Shown: positions 7,452 through 15,194 of the stretch, in pieces | Position numbering within the stretch: position 1 is the stretch's first letter | Layout: each line of letters begins with the position of its first letter | Source of the DNA: CAZTCJ01 sp964612085 | GTDB lineage: Bacteria > Pseudomonadota > Alphaproteobacteria > JAJFIK01 | Direction: 5' to 3' | NCBI GenBank assembly: GCA_964612085.1 | Contig: CAZTCJ010000051.1 | Span: 1 to 27,126, forward strand | DNA length: 27,126 nt | The notes under the pieces: generated by a model | Databases searched by the model: none | What the model saw: only the letters and a program-made list of their open reading frames with translations | What the model was told of the DNA's origin: nothing | Position numbers and translations under genes: made by a program

Positions 7452-7793
7452 TCAATGCAGCCGTCCGCCATTGGGGATCGGGCGCTCGGGCGCGATGAGC
7501 ACGATCTTGCCCTCAGCATCCGGAAAGCCCAGCACCAGGACTTCCGAGACGAACGGCCCGACCTGGCGCGGCGGCAGATTGACGATGGCCGCCACCTGCC
7601 GCCCTTCCAAGGCTTCAAGCGTATAATGATCCGTGATTTGAGCGGAGGAGCGTTTCTCGCCGATTTCGGGCCCGAAATCGATGCGGAGCTTGTAGGCGGG
7701 TTTGCGCGCTTCCGGAAAAGGATCCGCGCGCACAATGGTCCCGACCCGGATGTCGAAGGCGAAAAAATCGTCGATGACAGCCGGGCCGGTCAT
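7452..7793 (-). CDS. CsaA-like tRNA-binding domain protein
   Basis: A 113-aa single-domain OB-fold protein of the tRNA-binding (CsaA/Trbp111/MetRS C-terminal) family. Visible motifs are FAFDIRVGTIVRADPFPEAR, KLRIDFGPEIG, a central QITDHY, EALEGRQVAAIVNLPPRQVG, SEVLVLGF and the final PERPIPNGGRLH. The length is close to the usual 110 aa for stand-alone CsaA, which has been described as a secretion-related chaperone and as a tRNA-structure binder; which applies here cannot be told. It ends 27 bases from the convergent parE and follows the phasin gene after a short gap on the same strand. No strong ribosome site precedes ATG 7793. Confidence 0.88.
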   Translation of the reverse strand: MTGPAVIDDFFAFDIRVGTIVRADPFPEARKPAYKLRIDFGPEIGEKRSSAQITDHYTLEALEGRQVAAIVNLPPRQVGPFVSEVLVLGFPDAEGKIVLIAPERPIPNGGRLH

Positions 7794-7805
7794 AACTTTT
7801 AACGA

Positions 7806-8282
7806 TCAGTGGGACGCGCGGCCATTGGCCTTGGCGCCCTGGCCCTTGCCGTTCGCCTTGCCCGTGGAAGCGGCCGCGCTCAGTTCGGCAATTTGGCCGC
7901 CCATATGGTCCTGAAAGACCTTGGCCGCGCCCGTATTGGCTTCCGTCGCCAGATCCGTCAGTTCACGCATGTTCTCATAGGCCTTGCCGCATACGGACTG
8001 AACCAGCGCCATCTGCCGCGAGGCGGCCTCGACCGGCGTGCCGGGCGTCATCATATCGCGCATGATCGCGGCGGACTGCTGCATGGTGTCCTGGGCCATT
8101 TCCATCTGGCGGGTCATCAGGCACTGATAGCCCTCAATGGCGGCGCGGTTGGTTTCCATCATCGCTTCCATGGCCTGGCGCTGGCGCTCGACGAGCGCTT
8201 CCATGCCGAAACCGTTGGTGGCCGTGAAGCCCTGCATCAAAGGGAAGACATTGAACGGGAAGACGCTCATTTTGTCGCTCAT
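7806..8282 (-). CDS. Phasin family protein (PHA granule-associated)
   Basis: 158 aa, largely helical and methionine/glutamine-rich, with ALVERQRQAMEAMMETNRAAIEGYQ followed by amphipathic helices and a low-complexity Gly/Lys/Ala tail (TGKANGKGQGAKANGR). This matches the alphaproteobacterial Phasin_2 pattern. Such proteins coat polyhydroxyalkanoate granules and control their number and size. ATG 8282 has GGAG eight bases upstream; MSVFPF at 8270 is a possible second start. No PHA synthase lies in the window. The 178-base gap upstream probably holds its promoter, but I see no clear -10/-35 pair. Confidence 0.85.
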   Translation of the reverse strand: MSDKMSVFPFNVFPLMQGFTATNGFGMEALVERQRQAMEAMMETNRAAIEGYQCLMTRQMEMAQDTMQQSAAIMRDMMTPGTPVEAASRQMALVQSVCGKAYENMRELTDLATEANTGAAKVFQDHMGGQIAELSAAASTGKANGKGQGAKANGRASH

Positions 8283-8460
8283 AAGAAATGCTCCGAAATG
8301 GGATCGCGATCCGGCTGTCTCATAAGGTGGCGGAGGACGGCCCGGACCGGTGCGCCGGATTTGGCGGACGGCGCTTGAGAATCAGCAGTCTTCAACTGCC
8401 ATGATGGGCGAGACCATGCCGTGTCCGCGCCCGCTCGTCAATGCACGGATCGACGCTCCA

Positions 8461-9132
8461 TCACGCACGCGCGGCATCGGGCTCGGCGTCAGCCGATTCG
8501 TGACCCCTGTTATCGTCGTGAAATTCGTCTCTCGCCCGGCCGCCGGACCCCCGGCGCTCGTCCAGGCCCAGCCAGCGGGAGGCGCGGCGCAGACGCCGGT
8601 CGAGATCGGCCATGGTCTTGGCCAGATCCGCGCCATCATCGGTCAGCCAGACGTCAAGAGTCCGCAAACAGATAAATCCCAACACGCGGACCCGCACGGC
8701 CCCGCTCAGACCGTTGGGATCGAGCCCCGCCGCATCGAGCGTCCAGGCAAGCGAACGCCGGGCCGCCGGCAGCACTGCGGCCAGGGCCATGGGATCGCGC
8801 GGCAATTCTTCGCGCAGCACCTGGACCGCATCCCGATAGGGCTCCATGGCCTCGAAGCGGAGCAGAACGGAGTCGAACAGCCGGTCGCGGGAGGTTTCCG
8901 CGTCCATTGCGCCTTGCGGGTCTTCTGAAAGCGCCGCCAGATCGATGCGCGCCAGAAAGGCCGTCAGCAGATCGGTTTTCGATCCCTGGCGGCGATAGAG
9001 ATCGGCCAACGGCACATTCGCATGACGCGCCAGCGCGCCCATGGTCAAGCCGCGCCAGCCTTCGATTGCGATCTGCTCCAACGTGGCATCAAGAAGCGAT
9101 TCCTGAAGCGCAGTGCCTTGGGTCTCGGTCAT
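8461..9132 (-). CDS. TetR-family transcriptional regulator (COQ9-like C-terminus)
   Basis: 223 aa. The N-terminal helix-turn-helix (about residues 10-60) reads LLDATLEQIAIEGWRGLTMGALARHANVPLADLYRRQGSKTDLLTAFL, the TetR pattern. The C-terminal ligand domain includes LGFICLRTLDVWLTDDGADLAKTMADLDRRLRRA. That stretch resembles the COQ9/TetR-like proteins of alphaproteobacteria, which share the TetR fold and in the COQ9 branch bind lipids for ubiquinone synthesis. The last 30 residues are charged and probably disordered. DNA-binding regulator is the safer call because the HTH looks complete. It follows proC on the same strand after 45 bases. The target is unknown. Confidence 0.8.
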   Translation of the reverse strand: MTETQGTALQESLLDATLEQIAIEGWRGLTMGALARHANVPLADLYRRQGSKTDLLTAFLARIDLAALSEDPQGAMDAETSRDRLFDSVLLRFEAMEPYRDAVQVLREELPRDPMALAAVLPAARRSLAWTLDAAGLDPNGLSGAVRVRVLGFICLRTLDVWLTDDGADLAKTMADLDRRLRRASRWLGLDERRGSGGRARDEFHDDNRGHESADAEPDAARA

Positions 9133-9177
9133 GTGTTTTTACCTATGGGCATCATCAACATGGCAGGGCCCTTAACA

Positions 9178-9999
9178 TTAAGACCTGTCCAATTCCCGGC
9201 CCCGCTGTTTGGCCGCGTCCACGGCCCGTTCCATGAGCGGTTTCAAGCCGTCTTTAGCCATCAATATATGTAAGGCCGCCGCCGTGGTGCCGCCAGGGCT
9301 TGTGACATTCTCGCGCAAGGTGGCGGCATCCGCCTCGCCGCGCCAGAGCATCTCGCCCGCGCCCGCCACGGTCAAACGCGCCAGCTCCTCGGCCAGATTG
9401 CGCGGCAGGCCGGCCTTCTCGCCCGCCGCCGCCAGACATTCCGCCATGTGAAAGACATAGGCCGGACCGCTGCCGGAGACCGCCGTCACCGCGTCGATCA
9501 GGCTTTCGTCTTCGATCCAGGCCACATGGCCGACCGCTTCCAGAAGCGTCGTACACAGTGTTTTGAGATCATCGGGGATGGTGCCGTCCGCCACGCAGAC
9601 CGTGGCGCCGCGCCCGAGCGAGGCGGGCGTGTTGGGCATGGCCCGGACGACCGGACAGTCCGCACCCAGCGCTTGTTTGATCGAGCGGATGGAGCGGCCC
9701 GCCGCGATGGAGAGAAACGGCGTGCCGTTTTGCGCCAGCGGCCGGAAGGGCGCCGCCACCTCGTCCATGATCTGCGGCTTGACGGCAAGCACCGCAAGCG
9801 CCGGATCAAGATCAACAGGGTCCGGATTGAGATCGATCCGCCCCTCTTTCGCCAGACGCTCAAGCGGACCCGCAGGGTGGGGTTCGGCCACCTGAAACCG
9901 GTAGCCCCCAAGGGCGGGCTCTTTCAGCCAGCCTTCAAGGAGCGCATAGCCCATGCGCCCCGCGCCGATCAGCAGAATGGAACCTGCCGGGTCAGGCAT
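9178..9999 (-). CDS. proC: Pyrroline-5-carboxylate reductase
   Basis: Catalyses the last step of proline biosynthesis, reducing pyrroline-5-carboxylate with NAD(P)H in the cytoplasm. The 273-aa protein (E. coli 269) starts ILLIGAGRMGYALLEGWL, the Rossmann dinucleotide site. It continues with LAVKPQIMDEV and SIAAGRSI, then VVRAMPNTPASLGRG, the family signature AVSGSGPAYVFHMAE and the C-terminal VTSPGGTTAAALHIL. The frame is open to 10155, but ATG 9999 gives the normal N-terminus and overlaps the end of the upstream ybjN-like gene by 8 bases, so the two are co-translated. Confidence 0.95.
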   Translation of the reverse strand: MPDPAGSILLIGAGRMGYALLEGWLKEPALGGYRFQVAEPHPAGPLERLAKEGRIDLNPDPVDLDPALAVLAVKPQIMDEVAAPFRPLAQNGTPFLSIAAGRSIRSIKQALGADCPVVRAMPNTPASLGRGATVCVADGTIPDDLKTLCTTLLEAVGHVAWIEDESLIDAVTAVSGSGPAYVFHMAECLAAAGEKAGLPRNLAEELARLTVAGAGEMLWRGEADAATLRENVTSPGGTTAAALHILMAKDGLKPLMERAVDAAKQRGRELDRS

Positions 10000-10495
10000 G
10001 ACCTTCGGTGTCGAACATGCAGGCCGCGATCGCTTGCGCCGCGCTCTTGCCCGCCCACAGGACGAACTGGAAGGCCGGATAATAGCGCTCGCACGCCTCG
10101 ACCGAGAGGCGTACCAGCGCCTCGCACTGCTCAGGCGTGGCGGTGGCGCCGCCATGCATCAGCACGCCGTGGCGGAACAAGATCACGCCTTCGTCCGACC
10201 ACAGATCGAAATGGCCGATCCAAAGCTGCTCATTGATCTGGGCCAGGAGCGCATACACTTCGCCCTTCTTGCCTTCCGGCACCTTCATGTCGAAGGCGCA
10301 GGCCAGATGGAGCGCTTCCAGATCCTCACGCCAATTGAACGTAAGCTGGTAATCGCACCATTGTCCGTTGACGGAGATATTCAATTCGTCGTCCGCGCTG
10401 CGGTCGAAGGGCCAGCTTTCCGCCGTCACGATCTGCTCGATCGTATCCAGGGGATTGCTGATGGAGACGCTCATTGCGATATCGCTGTGTTCCAT
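9992..10495 (-). CDS. YbjN domain-containing protein
   Basis: 167 aa of the YbjN family (type III secretion chaperone-like fold). Its characteristic features are an N-terminal DTIEQIVTAESWPFDRSADDELNISVNGQWCDYQLTF, a central LALINEQ-like segment (YALLAQINEQLWIGHFDLW) and the GVILFRHGVLM strand. Family members are poorly characterised; E. coli YbjN affects motility and stress phenotypes when overexpressed. The coupling to proC (8-base overlap) is seen in other alphaproteobacteria but gives no function. ATG 10495 is chosen because GGGAG lies nine bases upstream; ATG 10474 has none. A terminator-like hairpin lies immediately before the ribosome site. Confidence 0.85.
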   Translation of the reverse strand: MEHSDIAMSVSISNPLDTIEQIVTAESWPFDRSADDELNISVNGQWCDYQLTFNWREDLEALHLACAFDMKVPEGKKGEVYALLAQINEQLWIGHFDLWSDEGVILFRHGVLMHGGATATPEQCEALVRLSVEACERYYPAFQFVLWAGKSAAQAIAACMFDTEGHA

Positions 10496-10513
10496 GGCTC
10501 ACTTCTCCCGCAT

Positions 10514-10549
10514 AAAAGAAAAGCCGGGCGGCGCAAGGCACATCCCGGC
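10514..10549 (-). terminator. Intrinsic terminator upstream of the ybjN-like gene
   Basis: Read on the minus strand, GCCGGG (10549-10544) pairs with CCCGGC (10528-10523) around a 15-base loop and is followed by TTTTCTTTT (10522-10514). It would end transcription arriving from ubiK or from the small-RNA candidate at about 10680. Because it stops only about 20 bases before the ybjN start codon, it could also act as an attenuator for ybjN-proC. Confidence 0.55.
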
Positions 10550-10684
10550 GGATCGGCGCGCGCAAAATCCCGTGACCGGGAGAGGCGGAATGTCCAACGC
10601 GCAGGCCTTGAAGCCCCGCGCATCCTGTGGGTGTCCGAATTGCTCGGTCTCGCCACATCTAGCCGCCATCCCGTCTAGCACGCC
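10514..10684 (-). ncRNA. Possible small non-coding RNA between ubiK and ybjN
   Basis: On the minus strand a promoter-like pair, TTGCAC and TACAGA 18 bases apart (about 10690-10720), precedes about 165 bases that end at the intrinsic terminator at 10549-10514. The interval holds an internal hairpin, GCGC-A-GGC / GCC-CC-GCGC (around 10598-10621), and complementary blocks near the two ends (GGGCG with CGCCC, GGCGG with CCGCC), so a long bulged fold is possible. A 60-codon frame across it, starting GTG, matches no family and runs into the terminator. I could not match it to 6S, SRP or other known RNAs by eye. An ordinary long leader is the alternative. Confidence 0.3.
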
Positions 10685-10754
10685 CTAATATCTGTAGGTC
10701 GATTTGGAGCCACTGTGCAAGCACGCAGATCACGTCCCGGTCGATTACAGTAGA

Positions 10755-11084
10755 TCACGATGTTCCTGTCTTTTTAACGGCGGACTTGCGGCGGGCCGGT
10801 TTCGCGGGCGCGTCCGTGGCGGCATCCTTTTCCGGAGCGCCGTTCAGACGGGCCTCGAAGGCGGCCAGCCGGGCTTCCAGGCGCATGTTTTCTTCCCGCG
10901 CCGTAATGGCCATGGCCTTGACCGCCTCGAATTCGTCGCGGGGGACGAGATCCAGCTCGCCCGCCATGCGCTCCACATGGGCCCTCAGCACGGACTCCAT
11001 CTCGGCCCGGGCGCCCTGGGCGGCCCCGGCCGCGCTGGTCAGCACCTTAGCCAGATCATCGAACACTTTATTTCTGGTTTGCAT
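10755..11084 (-). CDS. Accessory factor UbiK family protein (BMFP domain)
   Basis: 109 aa. The sequence has the BMFP/UbiK layout. The N-terminal MQTRNKVFDDLAKVLTSAAG helix, predicted amphipathic, and RAEMESVLRAHVERMAGELDLVPRDEFEAVKAMA come first. A coiled-coil AREENMRLEARLAAFEARL and a Lys/Ala-rich tail follow. Characterised homologues (UbiK/YqiC) bind lipids and the ubiquinone hydroxylase complex and promote aerobic ubiquinone biosynthesis. It is divergent from lgt, with 141 bases between; TTGCAA and TATCTG about 16 bases apart on the minus strand in that gap are a weak promoter candidate. Confidence 0.87.
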   Translation of the reverse strand: MQTRNKVFDDLAKVLTSAAGAAQGARAEMESVLRAHVERMAGELDLVPRDEFEAVKAMAITAREENMRLEARLAAFEARLNGAPEKDAATDAPAKPARRKSAVKKTGTS

Positions 11085-11225
11085 CTGATTTCACCGTTAT
11101 CCGGCGCCTTTTGAACCTGTTGCCGCTATTCCTGCCAGATAGGGTGTTAAGGGGCCCTTGCAAACGGCGCACGCCGAAAGTAGGGCATGGTGGATACGTT
11201 TTCTGCTCAGGGAAAGAGAAGTCAC

Positions 11226-12185
11226 ATGACGCCCTTCGAAACCGATCATTGGGTCATCGCGCTCGATCCCGTTGCCCTGGACCTGGGCATTATCCAGATC
11301 CGCTGGTATGCCCTCGCCTATATCGCGGGGCTGGTGCTCGGCTGGCAATATGTGAACTCCATGCTGCGCACCCAGAGCCTGTGGACTCATCCCAGCCACA
11401 AGGGCACGCCCCCGGCGCAACCGGCCGATATCGACGATCTGCTGGTGTGGGCGACGATCGGCGTGATCCTGGGCGGCCGGCTCGGCTTCGTTTTCCTCTA
11501 CGCCATGTGGTACGAGGACTACCGTGCCGTGTATATCGCCGAGCCCTGGCGCATTTTCGCATTGTGGGAAGGCGGCATGGCCTTCCATGGCGGCCTTCTG
11601 GGCGTCGTTCTCGCGATTGTGATCTTCTCGCGCCGGCGCGGCCTCGACATGTTCCGGATCGGCGACCTGGCGGCCGTGGCCACCCCGATCGGCCTCTTCT
11701 TCGGGCGCATCGCCAATTTCATCAATGGCGAGCTGTGGGGCAAGGTCACCACCGCGCCCTGGGGCATGATTTTCATGAGCGAAGTGGTCCAGGACCGCCG
11801 CAACGGCATCGAAAAGCCCGCCGAGGCCTATGTGCGCCACCCGAGCCAGCTTTACGAAGCGGTTCTGGAAGGGCTGGTGCTGTTCGTGGTGCTCGTCGTG
11901 CTGGTGCGCAAATTCAAGATCCTGGACCGGCCGGGGCTGGCCACGGGCATTTTCCTGATCGGCTACGCGCTCGCCCGGGGCTCGGTCGAATTCTTCCGGG
12001 AATCCACCGCCTATGTCTTCCATGAAGGCCACTGGTTCACGGTCGGCATGCTGCTGTCGCTGCCCATGATCGCCATCGGCCTCGCCTTCATCTGGCGGGC
12101 CAAGCGCTACGGGCCTGTGCTGAACGCTGAACCTGCGGAGAAAACCAAGCCCGCTGCCCGCAATGCCCGCACCCAGCGGTCCTGA
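11226..12185 (+). CDS. lgt: Prolipoprotein diacylglyceryl transferase
   Basis: An inner-membrane enzyme that transfers diacylglycerol from phosphatidylglycerol to the lipobox cysteine of prolipoproteins, the first step of lipoprotein maturation. 319 aa with about seven hydrophobic segments. Signatures are IRWYALAYIAG near the N-terminus, GGRLGFVFLY, EGGMAFHGGLLG, the Lgt signature GRIANFINGELWGK and HPSQLYEAVLEG. The frame is open to ATG 11187, but ATG 11226 follows a purine-rich GGGAAAGAGAAG stretch and gives the usual N-terminus. The last 40 residues are hydrophilic. The stop overlaps the downstream methyltransferase by 23 bases. A probable substrate, a lipoprotein, is encoded three genes on. 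Confidence 0.96.
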   Translation: MTPFETDHWVIALDPVALDLGIIQIRWYALAYIAGLVLGWQYVNSMLRTQSLWTHPSHKGTPPAQPADIDDLLVWATIGVILGGRLGFVFLYAMWYEDYRAVYIAEPWRIFALWEGGMAFHGGLLGVVLAIVIFSRRRGLDMFRIGDLAAVATPIGLFFGRIANFINGELWGKVTTAPWGMIFMSEVVQDRRNGIEKPAEAYVRHPSQLYEAVLEGLVLFVVLVVLVRKFKILDRPGLATGIFLIGYALARGSVEFFRESTAYVFHEGHWFTVGMLLSLPMIAIGLAFIWRAKRYGPVLNAEPAEKTKPAARNARTQRS

Positions 12186-13308
12186 GGCCGGCACGCCCCT
12201 TCTCGGCATTCTGCGGCGCCTGATCGGCGCCCAGGGGCCGGTGAGCGTGGCCGAGTACATGGCGCTGGCGCTGGGCCATCCCGAGCACGGCTACTATATG
12301 TCGCGGGACCCGTTCGGACGGGCCGGGGATTTCACCACCGCGCCGGAGATCAGCCAGATGGCCGGCGAACTGATCGGCCTGTGGGCAGCGCAGGTCTGGC
12401 TCGATCAGGGCCGCCCGGACCCCATCCGTCTGATCGAGCTGGGACCGGGGCGGGGCACGCTGATGGCCGACGCCCTGCGCGCCATGGCCGTCGTGCCCGG
12501 CCTTCTGGAGGCCCTCAATGTGCGCCTAGTGGAGACAAGCCCAGCCTTGCGCACCCGTCAGCAGGCGGCGCTTTCGGGCGCGCGCCCGCCGGTTGCCTGG
12601 TACGAGCGGATCGACCAGGCCCTCGACGGCGCGGGACCAGTGCTCGTCATCGCCAACGAGTTTTTCGACGCCCTGCCCGTTCACCAGTTCGTCCGCACCG
12701 AAACAGGCTGGCACGAGCGCCTGATCGGCCTCGACGACGGCGCCCTCGCCTTCACCCTGGCGCCCGTTCCGGCGGCAACGGAGATCGGCATCGACGGGCC
12801 GCCCGGCACCATCGTCGAGCGCTCTCCGGCGGGCGAGGCCATCGCCGGTGAGATCGCCGCCGCCATCGGGGCGCGGGGCGGCGCGGCCCTTTTCATCGAT
12901 TACGGCCCGGCCCGCTCCGGCAGCGGAGAAACGCTCCAGGCCGTGCGCGGGCACCGCTATCACCCGGTCCTCGAAGCGCCGGGCGAGGCGGACCTGACCG
13001 CCCATGTGGATTTCGAGCGGCTGGCCCAAACGGCCCAGGCGCAAGGAGCCTCCGCCTACGGACCGATGGCTCAGGGCGCGCTCTTCACCGCGCTCGGCAT
13101 CGAGGCACGGGCGCAGGTGCTGCGCGCCAAGGCAACGCCGGATCAGGCGGCGCAGATCGGCAGCGCCCTCGCCCGCCTGACCGCGCCCGATCAAATGGGA
13201 ACGCTTTTCAAGGCCCTGGCCATTGCCCCCCGCTCTGCCCCACCGCCGCCACCTTTTCAGGCCAAGGACAGCGCTTCTCAAACAGCAAGCCCGAGACCGG
13301 CCCCATGA
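12163..13308 (+). CDS. MidA/NDUFAF7-like SAM-dependent methyltransferase
   Basis: 381 aa of the family that includes mitochondrial NDUFAF7 (MidA), which methylates an arginine of a complex I subunit. The N-terminus SVAEYMALALGHPEHGYYM and GRAGDFTTAPEISQMAGELIGLWAAQ, the SAM-binding motif LIELGPGRGTLMADALRA and the signature ANEFFDALPVHQFV are all present, as is LFIDYGP. Linkage of this gene to lgt and pgeF is common in alphaproteobacteria. A role in complex I assembly is an inference by homology. ATG 12163 overlaps lgt; its stop (TGA 13306-13308) shares an ATGA with the first repeat unit of the tandem array before pgeF. Confidence 0.88.
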   Translation: MPAPSGPEAGTPLLGILRRLIGAQGPVSVAEYMALALGHPEHGYYMSRDPFGRAGDFTTAPEISQMAGELIGLWAAQVWLDQGRPDPIRLIELGPGRGTLMADALRAMAVVPGLLEALNVRLVETSPALRTRQQAALSGARPPVAWYERIDQALDGAGPVLVIANEFFDALPVHQFVRTETGWHERLIGLDDGALAFTLAPVPAATEIGIDGPPGTIVERSPAGEAIAGEIAAAIGARGGAALFIDYGPARSGSGETLQAVRGHRYHPVLEAPGEADLTAHVDFERLAQTAQAQGASAYGPMAQGALFTALGIEARAQVLRAKATPDQAAQIGSALARLTAPDQMGTLFKALAIAPRSAPPPPPFQAKDSASQTASPRPAP

Positions 13309-13352
13309 CTGAGACCGGCCCCATGACTGAGACTGGCCCATGACTGAGACCG
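13293..13352. repeat. 18-bp tandem repeat spanning the methyltransferase stop and pgeF start
   Basis: Unit GAGACCGGCCCCATGACT occurs at 13293-13310 and identically at 13311-13328. A third copy (13329-13345) has one C-to-T change and has lost one C, and a partial GAGACCG (13346-13352) begins the pgeF coding sequence proper. Each copy carries ATGACTGAGAC. The ATGs at 13305 and 13323 share a frame that ends at TGA 13341-13343, which overlaps the true pgeF ATG at 13340. Confidence 0.95.
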
Positions 13353-14152
13353 CTTTCCTGGACGATCGCGCGCAGCCCCCCTACCGGACAGCGTCGGCGC
13401 TGGCGGATCGTAACGGCGTGGTGCACGGATTTTTCGGACGGCAGGGCGGCGTCTCGCAAGGGCTTTACGCGAGTCTCAATTGCGGACCCGGCTCCGGCGA
13501 CGATCCGGGCCGCGTTGCGGAAAACCGCGCCCGTGTCGCGCGAACTCTGGGGCTCGCGCCGGACCGGCTGGTGACGCTTTATCAAATCCACTCCGCCAAG
13601 GCGGTCACGGTCGAGACCCCTTGGGCGCGTCAGGATGCACCGCAGGCGGATGGCATGGCGACGAGCGAGCCGGGCCTAGCGCTCGGTATTCTGACGGCCG
13701 ACTGCTGCCCCGTTCTGTTCGCCGACGCCTCCGCCCGTGTCATCGGCGCGGCCCATGCGGGCTGGCAAGGGGCGCTTTCGGGCGTGCTCGAAGCGACGCT
13801 TGAGACCATGACGGCGCTGGGCGCGGACCGGTCCGCCGTCACCGCCGTCCTCGGCCCGACGATTTCCCAGGCCAATTACGAGGTCGGACCGGAGTTCAAG
13901 GAGCGGTTCCTGGCCCATGATCCCGGAACGGAACGCTTTTTCGCGCCGTCCGGCAAGGCGGCCCATTGGCGCTTCGATCTGCCGGGTTTCGTCGCCGTGC
14001 GCCTTGTTCAAGCGGGTGTCGGACGGATCGAGGATACCGGCCTTTGCACGTATGCGGATGAAGACGCGTTCTTCAGTTACCGGCGCACGACCCATCGCAA
14101 AGAACCGGACTATGGGCGCGATCTCTCTATCGTGGCGCTCACGGACGGGTGA
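13340..14152 (+). CDS. pgeF: Peptidoglycan editing factor PgeF (YfiH / DUF152 laccase-domain)
   Basis: 270 aa of the YfiH/PgeF family. The E. coli protein removes muropeptide precursors carrying L-Ser in place of L-Ala; relatives have also been described as multi-copper-oxidase-like and as purine nucleoside phosphorylases. Visible metal-site motifs are HGFFGRQGG, YQIHS, LTADCCPVLF, GAAHAGW and the C-terminal GLCTYADEDAFFSYRR. ATG 13340 is chosen because upstream ATGs in the tandem repeat are out of frame. The stop lies four bases before the lipoprotein ATG. All expected Cys/His positions are present. Confidence 0.92.
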   Translation: MTETAFLDDRAQPPYRTASALADRNGVVHGFFGRQGGVSQGLYASLNCGPGSGDDPGRVAENRARVARTLGLAPDRLVTLYQIHSAKAVTVETPWARQDAPQADGMATSEPGLALGILTADCCPVLFADASARVIGAAHAGWQGALSGVLEATLETMTALGADRSAVTAVLGPTISQANYEVGPEFKERFLAHDPGTERFFAPSGKAAHWRFDLPGFVAVRLVQAGVGRIEDTGLCTYADEDAFFSYRRTTHRKEPDYGRDLSIVALTDG

Positions 14153-14156
14153 CGCC

Positions 14157-15194
14157 ATGCGGTGGTGCCTGATCTCCGTTCTGGCTTTGGGACTCTCCGC
14201 CTGTGCGCTCCTGACGGAGAACACCAACCTGCCCAACCCGTTCGACGTGGAACGGCCCTATGAAGGCAAGCACCGCAATGTGCAGGCCGTGCGCGGCATC
14301 ACCGAAGGCGCCAGCATTCTCATCCTGCCCGTGGCGGGCGTGCCTTACCAGCACGCGGACCGGTTCGCCGCCGCGCTGCGCGATGCCGCCCAGGCCCAGG
14401 ACATTCCGGCGGTGCTGGAGAACGCGGCCGACACCGCCGACCGGCTGATCGGCCGGGCCCAGGCTCTTCCGGATACGGTCGATCCGCAAATCCGCATCGA
14501 CTGGACCTTGCAGGATTCCGAAGGCCGCTTTCTCGCTGAGTTCGCCGTCTCGCGCTCGGTCGCCCCGCCGGTCCCGGAGACGCCGCCGGCGCTGAGCCTG
14601 CGTCTGGGCTTCGCGGGCAATCCGTCGCCGCCCGTGCGGGCCGCCGCGCCGCAAGTACCCGCCCCCATCCGTCCGGCAACCCAGGAGGAGATCTGGGAAT
14701 CGGTGCCGCCCGCCCTTTTGACGGCGCTCGCCACCGCGACCGCCAGCCGCCTGCGCCGCCTGATGGAAGAGGCCCAGGGGCGGGATCCGGACGGCATCAA
14801 CAATCGCGGCCAGGTCGTGGTGATCCCGGTCATCGGCGCGCCGGGCGACGGCCGGGCGAGCCTGACGAATTCCCTGGCGGTGCTCCTGAGAGAGGCGGAT
14901 CTGGCCGTGGAGATCCTGCGCGATACGGACCCGCGCGTGGTCATTCCGCGCGACGCCGTCGTGGTCTCCGGCCAGGTGCTGGTGTCGCCGCTTCCGGGCA
15001 CGGACCCGCCCGCCGAGCGCATCACCCTGACCTGGACCGTGCGGGATCACCGGGGCGCGCTGATCGGCTCGATCTCCCAGGACAACGCAATCCCAGCGGG
15101 CAGTCTCGACGGACCTTGGGGCGAAGCCGCCTTTTTCGCGGCCCAGGGCGCGCGCGACGGTCTCTTCGATCTGCTGATCGGTCCCCCGCGATAA
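14157..15194 (+). CDS. Internally duplicated predicted lipoprotein
   Basis: 345 aa, function unknown. ATG 14157 gives a short type II signal peptide ending in lipobox LSAC with Cys16. The first mature residues (ALLTEN) do not place Asp at +2, so outer-membrane sorting is possible. The body appears to be two copies of one unit joined by a Pro/Ala-rich linker (about 136-177). Copy one: ILILPVAGVP (54-63), helix, IDWTLQDSEGRFLAEF (114-129), W180 with its following helix. Copy two: VVVIPVIGAPG (220-230), helix, LTWTVRDHRGALIGSI (291-306), W321 with its helix. It sits in the lgt-pgeF cluster, four bases after pgeF, so an envelope role is likely. A longer frame upstream overlaps pgeF and is rejected. 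Confidence 0.8.
   Translation: MRWCLISVLALGLSACALLTENTNLPNPFDVERPYEGKHRNVQAVRGITEGASILILPVAGVPYQHADRFAAALRDAAQAQDIPAVLENAADTADRLIGRAQALPDTVDPQIRIDWTLQDSEGRFLAEFAVSRSVAPPVPETPPALSLRLGFAGNPSPPVRAAAPQVPAPIRPATQEEIWESVPPALLTALATATASRLRRLMEEAQGRDPDGINNRGQVVVIPVIGAPGDGRASLTNSLAVLLREADLAVEILRDTDPRVVIPRDAVVVSGQVLVSPLPGTDPPAERITLTWTVRDHRGALIGSISQDNAIPAGSLDGPWGEAAFFAAQGARDGLFDLLIGPPR

Noticed and set aside
7427..7735. 102-codon minus-strand frame overlapping the CsaA-like gene
   Set aside because: Wrong frame of a clear tRNA-binding-domain protein.
10499..10681. 60-codon minus-strand frame between ubiK and ybjN
   Set aside because: GTG start without a convincing ribosome site, no family resemblance, and its end runs through the intrinsic terminator; a non-coding RNA or leader is more likely.
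11097..12260. 387-codon minus-strand frame opposite lgt
   Set aside because: Antisense shadow of a complete Lgt; composition is typical of reverse-complement frames.
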